DNA from: Catellatospora coxensis
Lineage (GTDB): Bacteria > Actinomycetota > Actinomycetes > Mycobacteriales > Micromonosporaceae
NCBI RefSeq assembly: GCF_016862635.1
Contig: NZ_BONI01000075.1
Coordinates: forward strand, 1-47,414
Direction: 5' to 3'
DNA: 47,414 nt
Part shown: one piece after another, positions 36,984 to 44,848 of the stretch
Position numbering within the stretch: position 1 is the stretch's first letter
Layout: each line of letters begins with the position of its first letter
Notes under the pieces: generated by a model
The model's input: the letters and a program-made list of their open reading frames with translations, nothing else
Databases searched by the model: none
What the model was told of the DNA's origin: nothing
Program-made: the position numbers and the translations under genes

Positions 36984-39344
36984 TCAGTCTCCTGGTGCCT
37001 GCCAGGTCGCCGTGAGCAGGCCGTCCACCGGGCCCAGCGTGGCCCGCACGCCGTTGACCAGCACGGTGGCCGGAGGGGTGCCGCCGGCGACGGTGGGGAA
37101 CGCGATCGCCGTGACCCGGGCCGGCCCGGCGATGGTCACCGAGAGCGTATCCCCGTCCCGCCGCGCCGCGACAGTGCTTACGTAACCGTCGTCCCGGATC
37201 TCGGACACGGCGTCGCCGCCGCCGAAGCTGAGCAGCGTGAGCTGCGCCCACGGCCCGTCGGCCAGGTGCGCGGCGGGTGCGGTGACCGGTAGCAGAGCGT
37301 CACGGCGTACCCACAGCGGCAGCTGGGTCAGCGGGGGATCGACGTGATGCGTGCCACCGCCACCGAGCACGTCACCGCTCCACCAGTCCACCCACTCGCC
37401 GGGCGGCAGGTAGACGTCGCGCTGCTGGCTCGCGCTGATCATGGGTGCGACCAGCAGATCCGTTCCGAGGCGGTACACGTGCTCGGCCCGCCACGACGCC
37501 GGGTCGGCCGGGGTGTCCACGCCGAGCGCCCGCATCATCGGCTCGCCGGTCTCCGCCGAGCGCAGCGCCGCCGAGTACAGGTACGGCAGCAGCCGGTAGC
37601 GCAGCCGCAGCGCCTCGATCACGTCGGCCTCGACGGCCGGGAAGCGCCACGGCTCGCGGGTCGTCGTGCCGTGGAAGCGGACCAGCGGCGACAGCGCCCC
37701 GAACTGGGCCCAGCGCAGGTAGAGGTCGTCGCTGGGGGTGCCGCAGAAGCCGCCGCTGTCGTGCGACCAGTACGGCACGCCGGACAGCCCGTGCGCGAGC
37801 CCGCCGTTCATCGACGACGCCATGGCCTCGTACGAGCACATCGTGTCCCCGCCCCACTGCGCGGCATGGCGCTGCCCGCCCAGGTACGACGAGCGCCCCC
37901 ACACCGTCGAGTGCCCGTGCACCTCCCGGGTGACCTCGGCGACCGCGTCGTTGAACAGCAGCGCGTACACGTTGTGCAGCTCGGTGCCGGTCATGCCGTT
38001 GAAGGCGACCGCGTCGGCGGGCACCCCCTCGGCGAAGTCGGTCTTGAAGACGTCCACGCCCTGCCGGGCCAGCGGCCGCAGCAGGTCCTGGAACCAGGCC
38101 GTCGCCTCCGGGTTGGTGAAGTCGACGATGCCGCCCGCCGGGAACGAGCCGTGCCAGGAGTCGGCGACGTACACCGCGCCGTCGGCCCGGCGCAGCAGGA
38201 AGCCCCGCTCGGCGGCCTCGGCGAAGCGGTCGGTGCGGTGCGACAGGTACGAGTTCATCCACACGCACACCCGGAATCCCTGCTCGTGCAGGGTGGCCAG
38301 CATGGCGTCCGGGTCGGGGAACGCCACCGGGTCCCACAGCAGGTGCGACCAGGTGCCCTCGGCCTGCCAGTAGGTGTCCAGGTGCAGCACGTCGCAGGGG
38401 ATGCCGTGCTCCCGGATCGTCGCCGCGCGGGCCAGCACCTGCTCCTGGCTGTCGCGGCAGAAGCCCGACGAGATCCAGGAGCCGAACGCCCACTTCGGCG
38501 GGCAGGCCGGGCGGCCGGTGAGCGCGTTGTACCGGGCGAGCACGTCGGCCGGGGTGGGCCCGGCGAGCACGTAGTACTCGATCAGGTCGTCGGGCACGAT
38601 CAGCTGGGTGACGCTGCCGGTCGACGCGCCGAAGTCGAACTCGACCGGCATGCCGGAGTCGACGACGATGCCGTAGCCCCGGCTGGACTGGTAGAACGGC
38701 ACGTTCTTGTACGCCCGGTCGGACTCGCTGCCGAAGGCGTCGAAGTTCCACATCACCGGCCGCTGGCCGCGCAGGTTCAGCGCGGTGAAGCGCTCGCCGG
38801 TGCCGGACAGCACCTCGTCGGCGGGCATCAGGAAGCTCTCGTGGTAGGCCACGATCCGCCCGTCCACCCGGGAGCAGCCCAGCGGCAGGGTGCGCATACG
38901 GCCGGAGATGTCGGTGAGCCCGGGGTCCGCGCCCAGCAGGCGGCGGCCGTCGGCGTCGTGGAAGGACAGCCGCCACGGGCTCAGCGTCACCTCGGCGGTC
39001 AGCGGGCCGGCCGTGACGGTGACGGTGTTCTCGCCGGTCACCACGGTCGCCACCGCACCCGGGTCGGGCTGGGTGAGCGGGAGCAGCCGGGCGCTGCGGC
39101 TGCGCGCGCCGGACTCCTCGGACAGGCGTACCCGCAGGATGCCGTCGCCGGCCGCACCGACGTGCAGCTGCAGCGTGGTGCCCGCGTCGGTGTGCGCGTG
39201 CAGCGTCGCACCGGTGGAGTCCTTGCCGGTCAGCTCGGCCCACACGACGGACTCGGGGCCGTGCTCGCCGTACGCGCGCCGGGGCAGTTCCGGTGGGTCG
39301 GCGGAGAAGTACTCGTGGGCCACCAGCGGTGGACGGAACGGCAT
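36984..39344 (-). CDS. GH31 alpha-xylosidase
   Basis: 786 residues, the usual length of YicI-type enzymes. N-terminal beta-sandwich to about 280, then the barrel. The nucleophile motif is [11 protein letters not shown] (Asp about 436); the YicI-type KTDFGE stretch separates alpha-xylosidases from alpha-glucosidases. The acid/base Asp is in QWGGDT (about 500), and VFKTDF and [13 protein letters not shown] fit the group. It removes alpha-1,6-xylose from xyloglucan oligosaccharides or isoprimeverose. There is no signal peptide, so it acts after import. ATG 39344 has GGGAG 6 bases before it. The next gene is xylB, a direct consumer of xylose after isomerisation. Confidence 0.92.
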   Translation of the reverse strand: MPFRPPLVAHEYFSADPPELPRRAYGEHGPESVVWAELTGKDSTGATLHAHTDAGTTLQLHVGAAGDGILRVRLSEESGARSRSARLLPLTQPDPGAVATVVTGENTVTVTAGPLTAEVTLSPWRLSFHDADGRRLLGADPGLTDISGRMRTLPLGCSRVDGRIVAYHESFLMPADEVLSGTGERFTALNLRGQRPVMWNFDAFGSESDRAYKNVPFYQSSRGYGIVVDSGMPVEFDFGASTGSVTQLIVPDDLIEYYVLAGPTPADVLARYNALTGRPACPPKWAFGSWISSGFCRDSQEQVLARAATIREHGIPCDVLHLDTYWQAEGTWSHLLWDPVAFPDPDAMLATLHEQGFRVCVWMNSYLSHRTDRFAEAAERGFLLRRADGAVYVADSWHGSFPAGGIVDFTNPEATAWFQDLLRPLARQGVDVFKTDFAEGVPADAVAFNGMTGTELHNVYALLFNDAVAEVTREVHGHSTVWGRSSYLGGQRHAAQWGGDTMCSYEAMASSMNGGLAHGLSGVPYWSHDSGGFCGTPSDDLYLRWAQFGALSPLVRFHGTTTREPWRFPAVEADVIEALRLRYRLLPYLYSAALRSAETGEPMMRALGVDTPADPASWRAEHVYRLGTDLLVAPMISASQQRDVYLPPGEWVDWWSGDVLGGGGTHHVDPPLTQLPLWVRRDALLPVTAPAAHLADGPWAQLTLLSFGGGDAVSEIRDDGYVSTVAARRDGDTLSVTIAGPARVTAIAFPTVAGGTPPATVLVNGVRATLGPVDGLLTATWQAPGD

Positions 39345-39385
39345 GATCGGCTCCCAGTGCGGCGTCTGCTGCAGGTACGTCCCTT

Positions 39386-39410
39386 TTAGTTTTCCGTGTA
39401 GCCAAACAAA
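39386..39410. promoter_or_regulatory. ROK-type operator (TTTGTTT-N12-AACTAA), GH31 copy
   Basis: On the minus strand TTTGTTT (39410-39404), 12 bases, AACTAA (39391-39386). It is the same pattern as at 30468-30492 and covers the predicted GH31 promoter, where TTGACG (39416-39411) is followed after 17 bases by a weak AAAACT. Confidence 0.65.
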
Positions 39411-39425
39411 CGTCAACGGTTGACG
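39411..39425. promoter_or_regulatory. Palindrome CGTCAACGGTTGACG joining two divergent -35 boxes
   Basis: A 15-bp palindrome whose halves supply TTGACG -35 boxes for the leftward GH31 and rightward GH42 genes, only 3 bases apart. Polymerases on the two promoters would clash, or one regulator could control both. Confidence 0.6.
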
Positions 39426-39448
39426 CTCGTGAGTGATCCCTCTACTTT
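39420..39448 (+). promoter_or_regulatory. Promoter of GH42 gene
   Basis: TTGACG (39420-39425), 17 bases, TACTTT (39443-39448). The predicted start of transcription at about 39455 coincides with the GTG start codon at 39456, so the mRNA should be leaderless. This is among the clearest promoters in the window. Confidence 0.65.
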
Positions 39449-39455
39449 GGCCGCC

Positions 39456-41507
39456 GTGCCAACTAACCCGTACTTCTTCGGCGCCGACTGGAACCCCGAG
39501 CAGTGGCCGGACCACGTCCAGGCCGAGGACCTCGCCCTCATGCGCGAGGCCCGCGTCACCGCGGCCACCGTCGGCGTCTTCAGCTGGTCGCGCCTGGAGC
39601 CGAGCCCGGGGCTGTACGACTTCGGCCGGCTCGACCGGGTCCTCGACGGCCTGCACGAGCACGGCATCGGTGCGGTGCTGGCCACCCCGACCGCCTCCCC
39701 GCCGCCCTGGTTCACCCAGGCCCACCCGGGCGCGCTCGCGATGCGGCGCGACGGCGTACGCCTGGTCCACGGCTCCCGCGACACGTACTGCGTCAACGCC
39801 CCCGCGTACCGCGCCGCGAGCCTGCGCGTCGCGACCGCGCTGGCCGAGCGGTACGCCCGGCACCCGGCCGTGCGGCTGTGGCACGTGCACAACGAGTACG
39901 GCACCTGGTGCTTCTGTGACCACTGCGCCCGCGCCTTCCGCACCTGGCTGCGCGAACGCCACGGCACCACGGCCGCCCTCGACGACGCCTGGACCGCGGA
40001 CTTCTGGAGCCAGCGCTACACCGACTGGGCGCAGGTGCTCCCGCCGCGCGCCACCCAGTACCTCGGCAACCCCGCCCACGAGCTGGACTACCGGCGCTTC
40101 CTGTCCGACAGCATGCTCGCCGCGTACACCGAGCAGCGCGACGCGATCAAAGCAGTCGCGCCGGACGCTCAGGTCACCACGAACTTCGTGCTCGGCGGCT
40201 GGGTGCCGGTCGACCACGCCCGCTGGTCCCGCGAGGTCGACCTGGTCGCCATCGACCACTACCCGTCCTCCCTCGACGGCACCCCCGCCCAGAGCGCGTT
40301 CGCCGCCGACGCCGCCCGGGGCTGGTCGGCCGCCGCCGGTTACGACGGCCGCTGGCTGCTCATGGAACACGCCCCCGCGCACGTCACCGAGAACGGCGTA
40401 CAGCGCCGCAAGCCACCCGGCATGCTCGCCCGCATCGCCCTCGCCCACCTCGCCCGCGGCTCCCAGGGCGCGATGTACTTCCAGTGGCGCGCCGGCTCCG
40501 GCGGCGCCGAGCAGTGGCACACCGCGATCGTGGGCCACCCCGGCCCCGACACCCGCCTCTACCGCGAGTTCCGCGCCCTCGGCGAAACCCTCGCAGGCGA
40601 AGGAAGGGCACCTTCTTATCGCTCCGCGTATAAGAAGGTGCCCTTCCTAACCGACGGACCCGGCGGTGCTGGGGCGGAGGTCGGCGAAGGCGGGTCCGGC
40701 GCGAGGGCAGCCGATCGGCGTGCGGAGGCGGACGCGGTGGCAGCGGACGGCGAGGGGGTTGCCGGCCGCGGTGAGGTGGCGGTGTGGTTCGACGAGGTGT
40801 GCGGGTGGGCCGTCGTGGCGTCGCACCTGCCCGCGCCGCTGGACTATCAGGGCGTCGTCGAGAGCTGGCACCGCGCGCTGTGGCGGCGGGGGTATCCGAT
40901 CGACGTCGTGCCGCCCACGGCGACGCTCGCCGGGTACCGCGTGCTGGTCGTGCCGGCGGCGTACCTGCTCACCGATGAGTCCGCGCGCCGCTTGGACGAG
41001 TATGCGCGCGAGGGCGGGCACCTGGTGGTGACCTACCTGTCCGGGATCGTGGACGAGCACCTGCGGGTGCGGACGGGGGGCTATCCAGGTGCGCTGCGTG
41101 ATCTGCTCGGCATCCGGGTCGAGGAGTTCGACCCGCTGCCGCCCGGTGCGGTGATCACCCTCGACACCGGTGACCTGGCCACGGGCTGGACGGAGCACCT
41201 GACCGCGCCGGGCGCGGTGGTGCTCGCCCGCTACCCGGACGGCCGCCCGGCCGTGACCCGGCGCGAGCACGGCGCGGGCGTCGCGTACTACGTGTCCTGC
41301 GCCCTCGACGAGGCGGCGACGGCCCGCGTGCTCGACGGGATCTGTGCCGCCGCCGGGTCCGCCCCGATCCTGCCCGATCTGCCCGACGGCGTGGAAGCGG
41401 TGCGCGCCCCCGGCGGGGTCTGGCTCTTCAACCACACGGACGAACCGCACGAGATCGCGGGCCGTCAGCTCGCCCGGGGCGCAGCCGCCGAACTCACCGC
41501 CGAATAG
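39456..41507 (+). CDS. GH42 beta-galactosidase with an in-frame palindrome-derived insertion
   Basis: 683 residues. The barrel opens FFGADWNPEQWPDHVQAEDL; acid/base Glu is in WHVHNEYG (about 147), nucleophile Glu in LLMEHAPAHVTENG (about 304), and Cys residues in CFCDHC may bind zinc. The second, trimerisation-like domain starts near VAVWFDEVCGWAV (about 441). Between the domains, residues about 381-440 are an unusual Gly/Ala-rich linker; residues 382-398 (EGRAPSYRSAYKKVPFL) are encoded by a perfect hairpin of the GGGCACCTTC family. The enzyme should remove beta-galactose from xyloglucan or galactan fragments inside the cell. No ribosome site precedes the GTG, consistent with a leaderless message. 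Confidence 0.93.
   Translation: MPTNPYFFGADWNPEQWPDHVQAEDLALMREARVTAATVGVFSWSRLEPSPGLYDFGRLDRVLDGLHEHGIGAVLATPTASPPPWFTQAHPGALAMRRDGVRLVHGSRDTYCVNAPAYRAASLRVATALAERYARHPAVRLWHVHNEYGTWCFCDHCARAFRTWLRERHGTTAALDDAWTADFWSQRYTDWAQVLPPRATQYLGNPAHELDYRRFLSDSMLAAYTEQRDAIKAVAPDAQVTTNFVLGGWVPVDHARWSREVDLVAIDHYPSSLDGTPAQSAFAADAARGWSAAAGYDGRWLLMEHAPAHVTENGVQRRKPPGMLARIALAHLARGSQGAMYFQWRAGSGGAEQWHTAIVGHPGPDTRLYREFRALGETLAGEGRAPSYRSAYKKVPFLTDGPGGAGAEVGEGGSGARAADRRAEADAVAADGEGVAGRGEVAVWFDEVCGWAVVASHLPAPLDYQGVVESWHRALWRRGYPIDVVPPTATLAGYRVLVVPAAYLLTDESARRLDEYAREGGHLVVTYLSGIVDEHLRVRTGGYPGALRDLLGIRVEEFDPLPPGAVITLDTGDLATGWTEHLTAPGAVVLARYPDGRPAVTRREHGAGVAYYVSCALDEAATARVLDGICAAAGSAPILPDLPDGVEAVRAPGGVWLFNHTDEPHEIAGRQLARGAAAELTAE
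40601..40648. repeat. GGGCACCTTC palindrome, copy 3, inside the GH42 gene
   Basis: A perfect 19-bp stem, AGGAAGGGCACCTTCTTAT (40601-40619) pairing with 40630-40648, loop CGCTCCGCGT. The 48 bases are a multiple of three and contain no stop in the GH42 frame, so translation passes through. The two other copies in this window are just after stop codons. This one may form in the mRNA and affect translation or termination. Confidence 0.85.
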
Positions 41508-41551
41508 CGTCAGCTCCTGAGGATCGCCGCAAGCGGACGCGGACGACATCG

Positions 41552-41600
41552 GATCTTGTGCAGTTGGTGTCGCCGGGACGACCCGAACCGCACAAGATTC
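41552..41600. repeat. Imperfect inverted repeat with GATCTTGTGC / GCACAAGATT arms
   Basis: Arms near 41552-41571 and 41580-41600 pair imperfectly over about 20 bases; the ends ATCTTGTGC and GCACAAGAT are perfect. It lies in the convergent gap between GH42 and the next leftward gene. The GATCTTGYG arm resembles the 22-bp repeat at 34398-34490. Probably a two-way terminator. Confidence 0.55.
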
Positions 41601-41608
41601 ATCGGTGG

Positions 41609-42373
41609 TCAGTCGGGCGGCGGCGGGACGCCGGGCAAAGTGGCGATCAAGGCCGAGAGGCGGCTGGTGAACTTGTCGACCTGTGCGCGGTCGTAGCCGT
41701 CGGACTTGATGGGATGCGGCGGGAGCAGTTCGAGGGCCAGGTCGCGCCGCGCCCGCCAGTCCGTCGAGTCCAGCATGTTCCGCCCGCGCCGGATGACGTC
41801 GTCGATGTGCGCGCGGTCGTATCCGAACGGCCGCACCGTGAAGTCCGGCTGCTTGAACGCCTTGCGCAGCCACTTCCGGTCGTCGACGAACCGGTCGCCG
41901 CCGTGCAGCGCCAGTGTCGCGGCCACCGCCCGAGGCTTGTCCCTGACCAGCTCGAAGTCGATCACCGGAAGGCAGGGTCGGCCGTCCAGCGGGCTGCGGG
42001 CGGTGAGCGGGACACCGAGGTCCACGTCGGGGGCGGGCACCAGCAACAGCCGGGCTTCCGGCCTACGGACGCCGAAGGTCCTGGCAGTTGGCGGTGACTG
42101 CGCCAGGATCACCATCTCGATCTCGGACCAGGCCGGTGCGATCTCGTAAGCCCGGTGCCGGATCGTCAGGCCCCGCTCGTCGATGCGGAACCGGAACGGG
42201 CGCAGCCGCATGAGCAGCGTCACCAGGGCCGCCGTCAGGTAGAGCGTTCCCCAGAGCAGCGGCCCGAACCGCCTGCCCCAGTCGTCTGCCAGCGACGCCG
42301 ACGACAGTTGCAGGGCCGCCACCGCGAACAGTGTCGCGGGCCAACCCCAGTGCGGACCTGGCCGCAGTTCCAT
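41609..42373 (-). CDS. Unknown membrane protein with two DivIVA-like repeats
   Basis: 254 residues. Two membrane helices near the N-terminus (about 10-55), then a soluble domain (FRIDERGLTIRHRAYEIAPA; RLLLVPAPD; LDGRPCLPVIDFELVRDKP) paralogous to the protein encoded at 42546. The C-terminal third carries two copies of a GYDRA-x-[VI]-D motif (PFGYDRAHIDDVIRRGRNML; SDGYDRAQVDKFTSRL), as in short DivIVA-type modules of actinobacteria. The function is not known. The DivIVA-like modules suggest a link to membrane curvature or the cell pole, which is inference. Confidence 0.65.
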   Translation of the reverse strand: MELRPGPHWGWPATLFAVAALQLSSASLADDWGRRFGPLLWGTLYLTAALVTLLMRLRPFRFRIDERGLTIRHRAYEIAPAWSEIEMVILAQSPPTARTFGVRRPEARLLLVPAPDVDLGVPLTARSPLDGRPCLPVIDFELVRDKPRAVAATLALHGGDRFVDDRKWLRKAFKQPDFTVRPFGYDRAHIDDVIRRGRNMLDSTDWRARRDLALELLPPHPIKSDGYDRAQVDKFTSRLSALIATLPGVPPPPD

Positions 42374-42545
42374 CGGAGGGTCCTACTCTCGGCCCAGCAG
42401 GCTGAATCCGCCGGGCAGTCGCCTCTGCTGGTGCTGTCGCATCGTCCGTACCCCCGTGGCCTGTCGGTGGTGCCGGGTGGCACGGTAGCCGAGTCGCGCG
42501 AGGCGGAGACTCGGCCGAACGCTCGAACCTGGTGGACGGCCCTGT

Positions 42546-42959
42546 TCAGGCGGGACGGTGGTCGAGGAAGCGGGCGCCGCCGTACGTCGTGAGTGTGGCC
42601 GCGATCTGATCCGGTGTGTCCTTGACCTTCGCCAGGTCGAGCAGCACCCGGCACGGGCGGCCGTCGACCGGGTTGGGCGCGTGCACCAGCCCTCGGTCGA
42701 GCATCGCGTCCGGGACCGGCACGAGGAGCAGGCGGCAGACGACACGGCCGTCGGCGGCCGGTCCCCGGTACAGGATCACGGCTTCCACCTGTGACCAGAG
42801 CACCTCGGTCGCCCAGTCGCCCCGGGTCAGCGCCAGACTGTGCGCATCGACCCGGAACCGATGCGATCGCCTGCGCAAAGGGGTGCCGACCCAGCGCCGG
42901 AACCTGCCGAGCCGCCCCATGAATGTTCCGGTTCCCCGCCCGCCATCCATCGGGCACAT
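42546..42959 (-). CDS. Unknown protein paralogous to the 41609 gene product
   Basis: 137 residues at the longest start. RFRVDAHSLALTRGDWATEV, RLLLVPVPDAMLDRGL, VDGRPCRVLLDLAKVKDTPD and TYGGARFLDHRPA align with the middle of the 41609 protein (for example LLLVPAPD, LDGRPC, HGGDRFVDDR), so the genes are paralogues. This one lacks the membrane helices and DivIVA-like repeats. The start is uncertain: ATG at 42959, 42950 or 42920, none with a strong ribosome site. No known function. Confidence 0.55.
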   Translation of the reverse strand: MCPMDGGRGTGTFMGRLGRFRRWVGTPLRRRSHRFRVDAHSLALTRGDWATEVLWSQVEAVILYRGPAADGRVVCRLLLVPVPDAMLDRGLVHAPNPVDGRPCRVLLDLAKVKDTPDQIAATLTTYGGARFLDHRPA

Positions 42960-42975
42960 GCTAAGGGACGGGGAG

Positions 42976-44370
42976 TCAGCCGGTGCGTTCGATCTCGCCG
43001 GGTCGCCAGGTCTGGTCGTACCAGGGTTGGAGCGGGCCGTGCAGGCGCAGCACGGTGAACCAGTGCTTGCCGGGCACGGTCGGGATCCAGTTCGGCTCGC
43101 GGCCGGGCGGCGGCACCGGGCCGAAGTGCACGTCGGTGCTGCCGTCGGCGTCGGCCTCGACCGTGCCGGACAGGCTGCTCACGCTCGGCTGCGGGCGGTC
43201 GGTGATGAGCAGGGAGCGGGTCTGGCAGTCGTACACGCACACCGACCAGGACGTCTTCGCCGGGATGCGCCGCGGCAGGCGCAGCCGGTACGGGTGGCCG
43301 CCGTCGAGCCAGCGCCCGTCGGCGTCCTCGGCGGTGTAGGCGCTCGCCGAGCCGGTGCCCACGGGCGATGCCGCCGGGGTGGCCGCCGTGGCGAGGTAGT
43401 GGAACATCGTGCGGGCGTCCAGCAGGCGGGCACCCTCGTCCAGGAACTCGCGGCCGCCGACGGACAGGTGCTTCCACGAGGAGTCGGGGTACAGGTAGGC
43501 CTGCGGGTCGCGGGGGCGGAAGACCAGCGCGCGGGCGATGCCCGCACCCAGCGGGGCGGCCTGGGCGAGGATCGCGCGCATCCGCTGGTCGGGCCCGAAC
43601 ACGTCGCCCTTGACCATGCCGATGCTCGCCAGGATGCCGCGCCGTTCGGGGTCGAGCGACTCCAGCGGCTCCTCCTGGACCACCACGTCGACCTCGTCGT
43701 AGAAGGCGGCGTCGCCGGCGTGCACGGTGTTGTGCGGCCGGTCGGCGAGGTCGACGAACTCGTTCGGCGGCGGGTAGGCGGCCTGCGCCAGCGGGTACAC
43801 CCGGACCTGCCTGATCGCCTCGACGCCGTCGAGTGCCCGGAACACCGCCCGGTTGGTGAAGGTCGGGCTGCGGAAGGTGTAGTAGCCGTCGGGCACCTCC
43901 TCCTCGTGATCCGGGGGCAGGAACAGGTACTTGCCGCCCCGGCCCTGGTCGGGCCCGGTCAGGCCGAGGTCGGTGACGTGGCGGAACCAGAAGTCGTCGA
44001 CGGCGCACAGCGTGTTCGGCGGCACCTCGACCACCGTCGGCCCGTCGGTGTCCAGGTTCAGGAAGGTCTGGCCGTACGTGAGGTCGGGGTCGGGAGTCAG
44101 GTAGAGGCTGCTGGGCCGGGGTGCGGTGACGCCGATCTGGCGGGCCGAGGTGACGCCCACGTTGCGCAGGCCGGCCCGCATCGCCGCGAGCGCCGCGCCC
44201 GGCATGGCCAGCAGGAACGCCTCGACCGCGCGGACCAGGTCGAGCGCGTCGAACAGCCGGTCGACGCCGTCCGCGGTGGGCAGGCCGTCGTGGAAGCCGA
44301 ACTGCCCGAGCTGGGTGTCCAGGCGCTCGGGCATGCCGATGGCGGCCAGGATCTCCTTGGCGATGGACAT
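42976..44370 (-). CDS. DUF1254/DUF1214 domain protein
   Basis: 464 residues. The N-terminal part contains LYLTPDPDLTYGQTFLNLDT, in the style of DUF1254, and the C-terminal part contains SWSVCVYDCQTRSLLI and GKHWFTVLRLHGPLQPW, in the style of DUF1214. These domains pair in a widespread family of unknown function. The ATG at 44370 has GAGAGG 8 bases before; the frame runs open to 44505 but without a site. No signal peptide is seen. It may be monocistronic. Confidence 0.8.
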   Translation of the reverse strand: MSIAKEILAAIGMPERLDTQLGQFGFHDGLPTADGVDRLFDALDLVRAVEAFLLAMPGAALAAMRAGLRNVGVTSARQIGVTAPRPSSLYLTPDPDLTYGQTFLNLDTDGPTVVEVPPNTLCAVDDFWFRHVTDLGLTGPDQGRGGKYLFLPPDHEEEVPDGYYTFRSPTFTNRAVFRALDGVEAIRQVRVYPLAQAAYPPPNEFVDLADRPHNTVHAGDAAFYDEVDVVVQEEPLESLDPERRGILASIGMVKGDVFGPDQRMRAILAQAAPLGAGIARALVFRPRDPQAYLYPDSSWKHLSVGGREFLDEGARLLDARTMFHYLATAATPAASPVGTGSASAYTAEDADGRWLDGGHPYRLRLPRRIPAKTSWSVCVYDCQTRSLLITDRPQPSVSSLSGTVEADADGSTDVHFGPVPPPGREPNWIPTVPGKHWFTVLRLHGPLQPWYDQTWRPGEIERTG

Positions 44371-44491
44371 GACGCGCACCTCTCGCGCGGCCGCGTGCCG
44401 CGCCTTACCGCACGGTACGCAGAGATGATGCGATATGTCCCGGGTATGCAAAGGAAGTGCGCGCGGGTCGAGCCCGCCTGATACTCGTCCG

Positions 44492-44848
44492 GTGGAGATC
44501 GACAACCCCGGTCTGGTCCGCTACTGGTTCGTCTTCGACCTGACCGAGCACCGTCCCCCGCCGCGGCCTGAACCTGAAGGCGGCGGGTTCGTGATGGACT
44601 GCACGCCGACCCTGTACGGGCTGCTGTGGCGCGGGGCGGGCGTGACCGGCTATGACGAGCAGGACTGTCTGCGCCTGCTGGAGGCGTACGCCGGTGAGCC
44701 GCTGCCGGCGGTCGAGCGTGCCCTGCGTTACCCGGCGATCGATCCGGCGTGGCGTGGCCGGCTGGGCAACCCGGCCTGGCGGGGCGTCTGGTATCCGTCG
44801 GCGGAGCTGACCGGTCCGGTGATCGGGCCGGCGCTCAGTCGGCGTTGA
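44492..44848 (+). CDS. Small protein of unknown function
   Basis: About 118 residues from GTG 44492 (EIDNPGLVRYWFVFDLTEH), or 137 from ATG 44435. The GTG is preferred since the protein-like pattern starts there, and GATACT lies 7 bases upstream as a possible -10 box for leaderless translation. The C-terminus contains DPAWRGRLGNPAWRGVWYPS, an Arg/Trp-rich segment. I do not recognise the family. It overlaps by 14 bases the end of the convergent membrane protein gene. Confidence 0.55.
   Translation: MEIDNPGLVRYWFVFDLTEHRPPPRPEPEGGGFVMDCTPTLYGLLWRGAGVTGYDEQDCLRLLEAYAGEPLPAVERALRYPAIDPAWRGRLGNPAWRGVWYPSAELTGPVIGPALSRR

Noticed and set aside
40560-40800. Frameshift or gene split in GH42
   Set aside because: The frame stays open from 39456 to 41507, and both the catalytic and the later domain read normally on either side of the linker.
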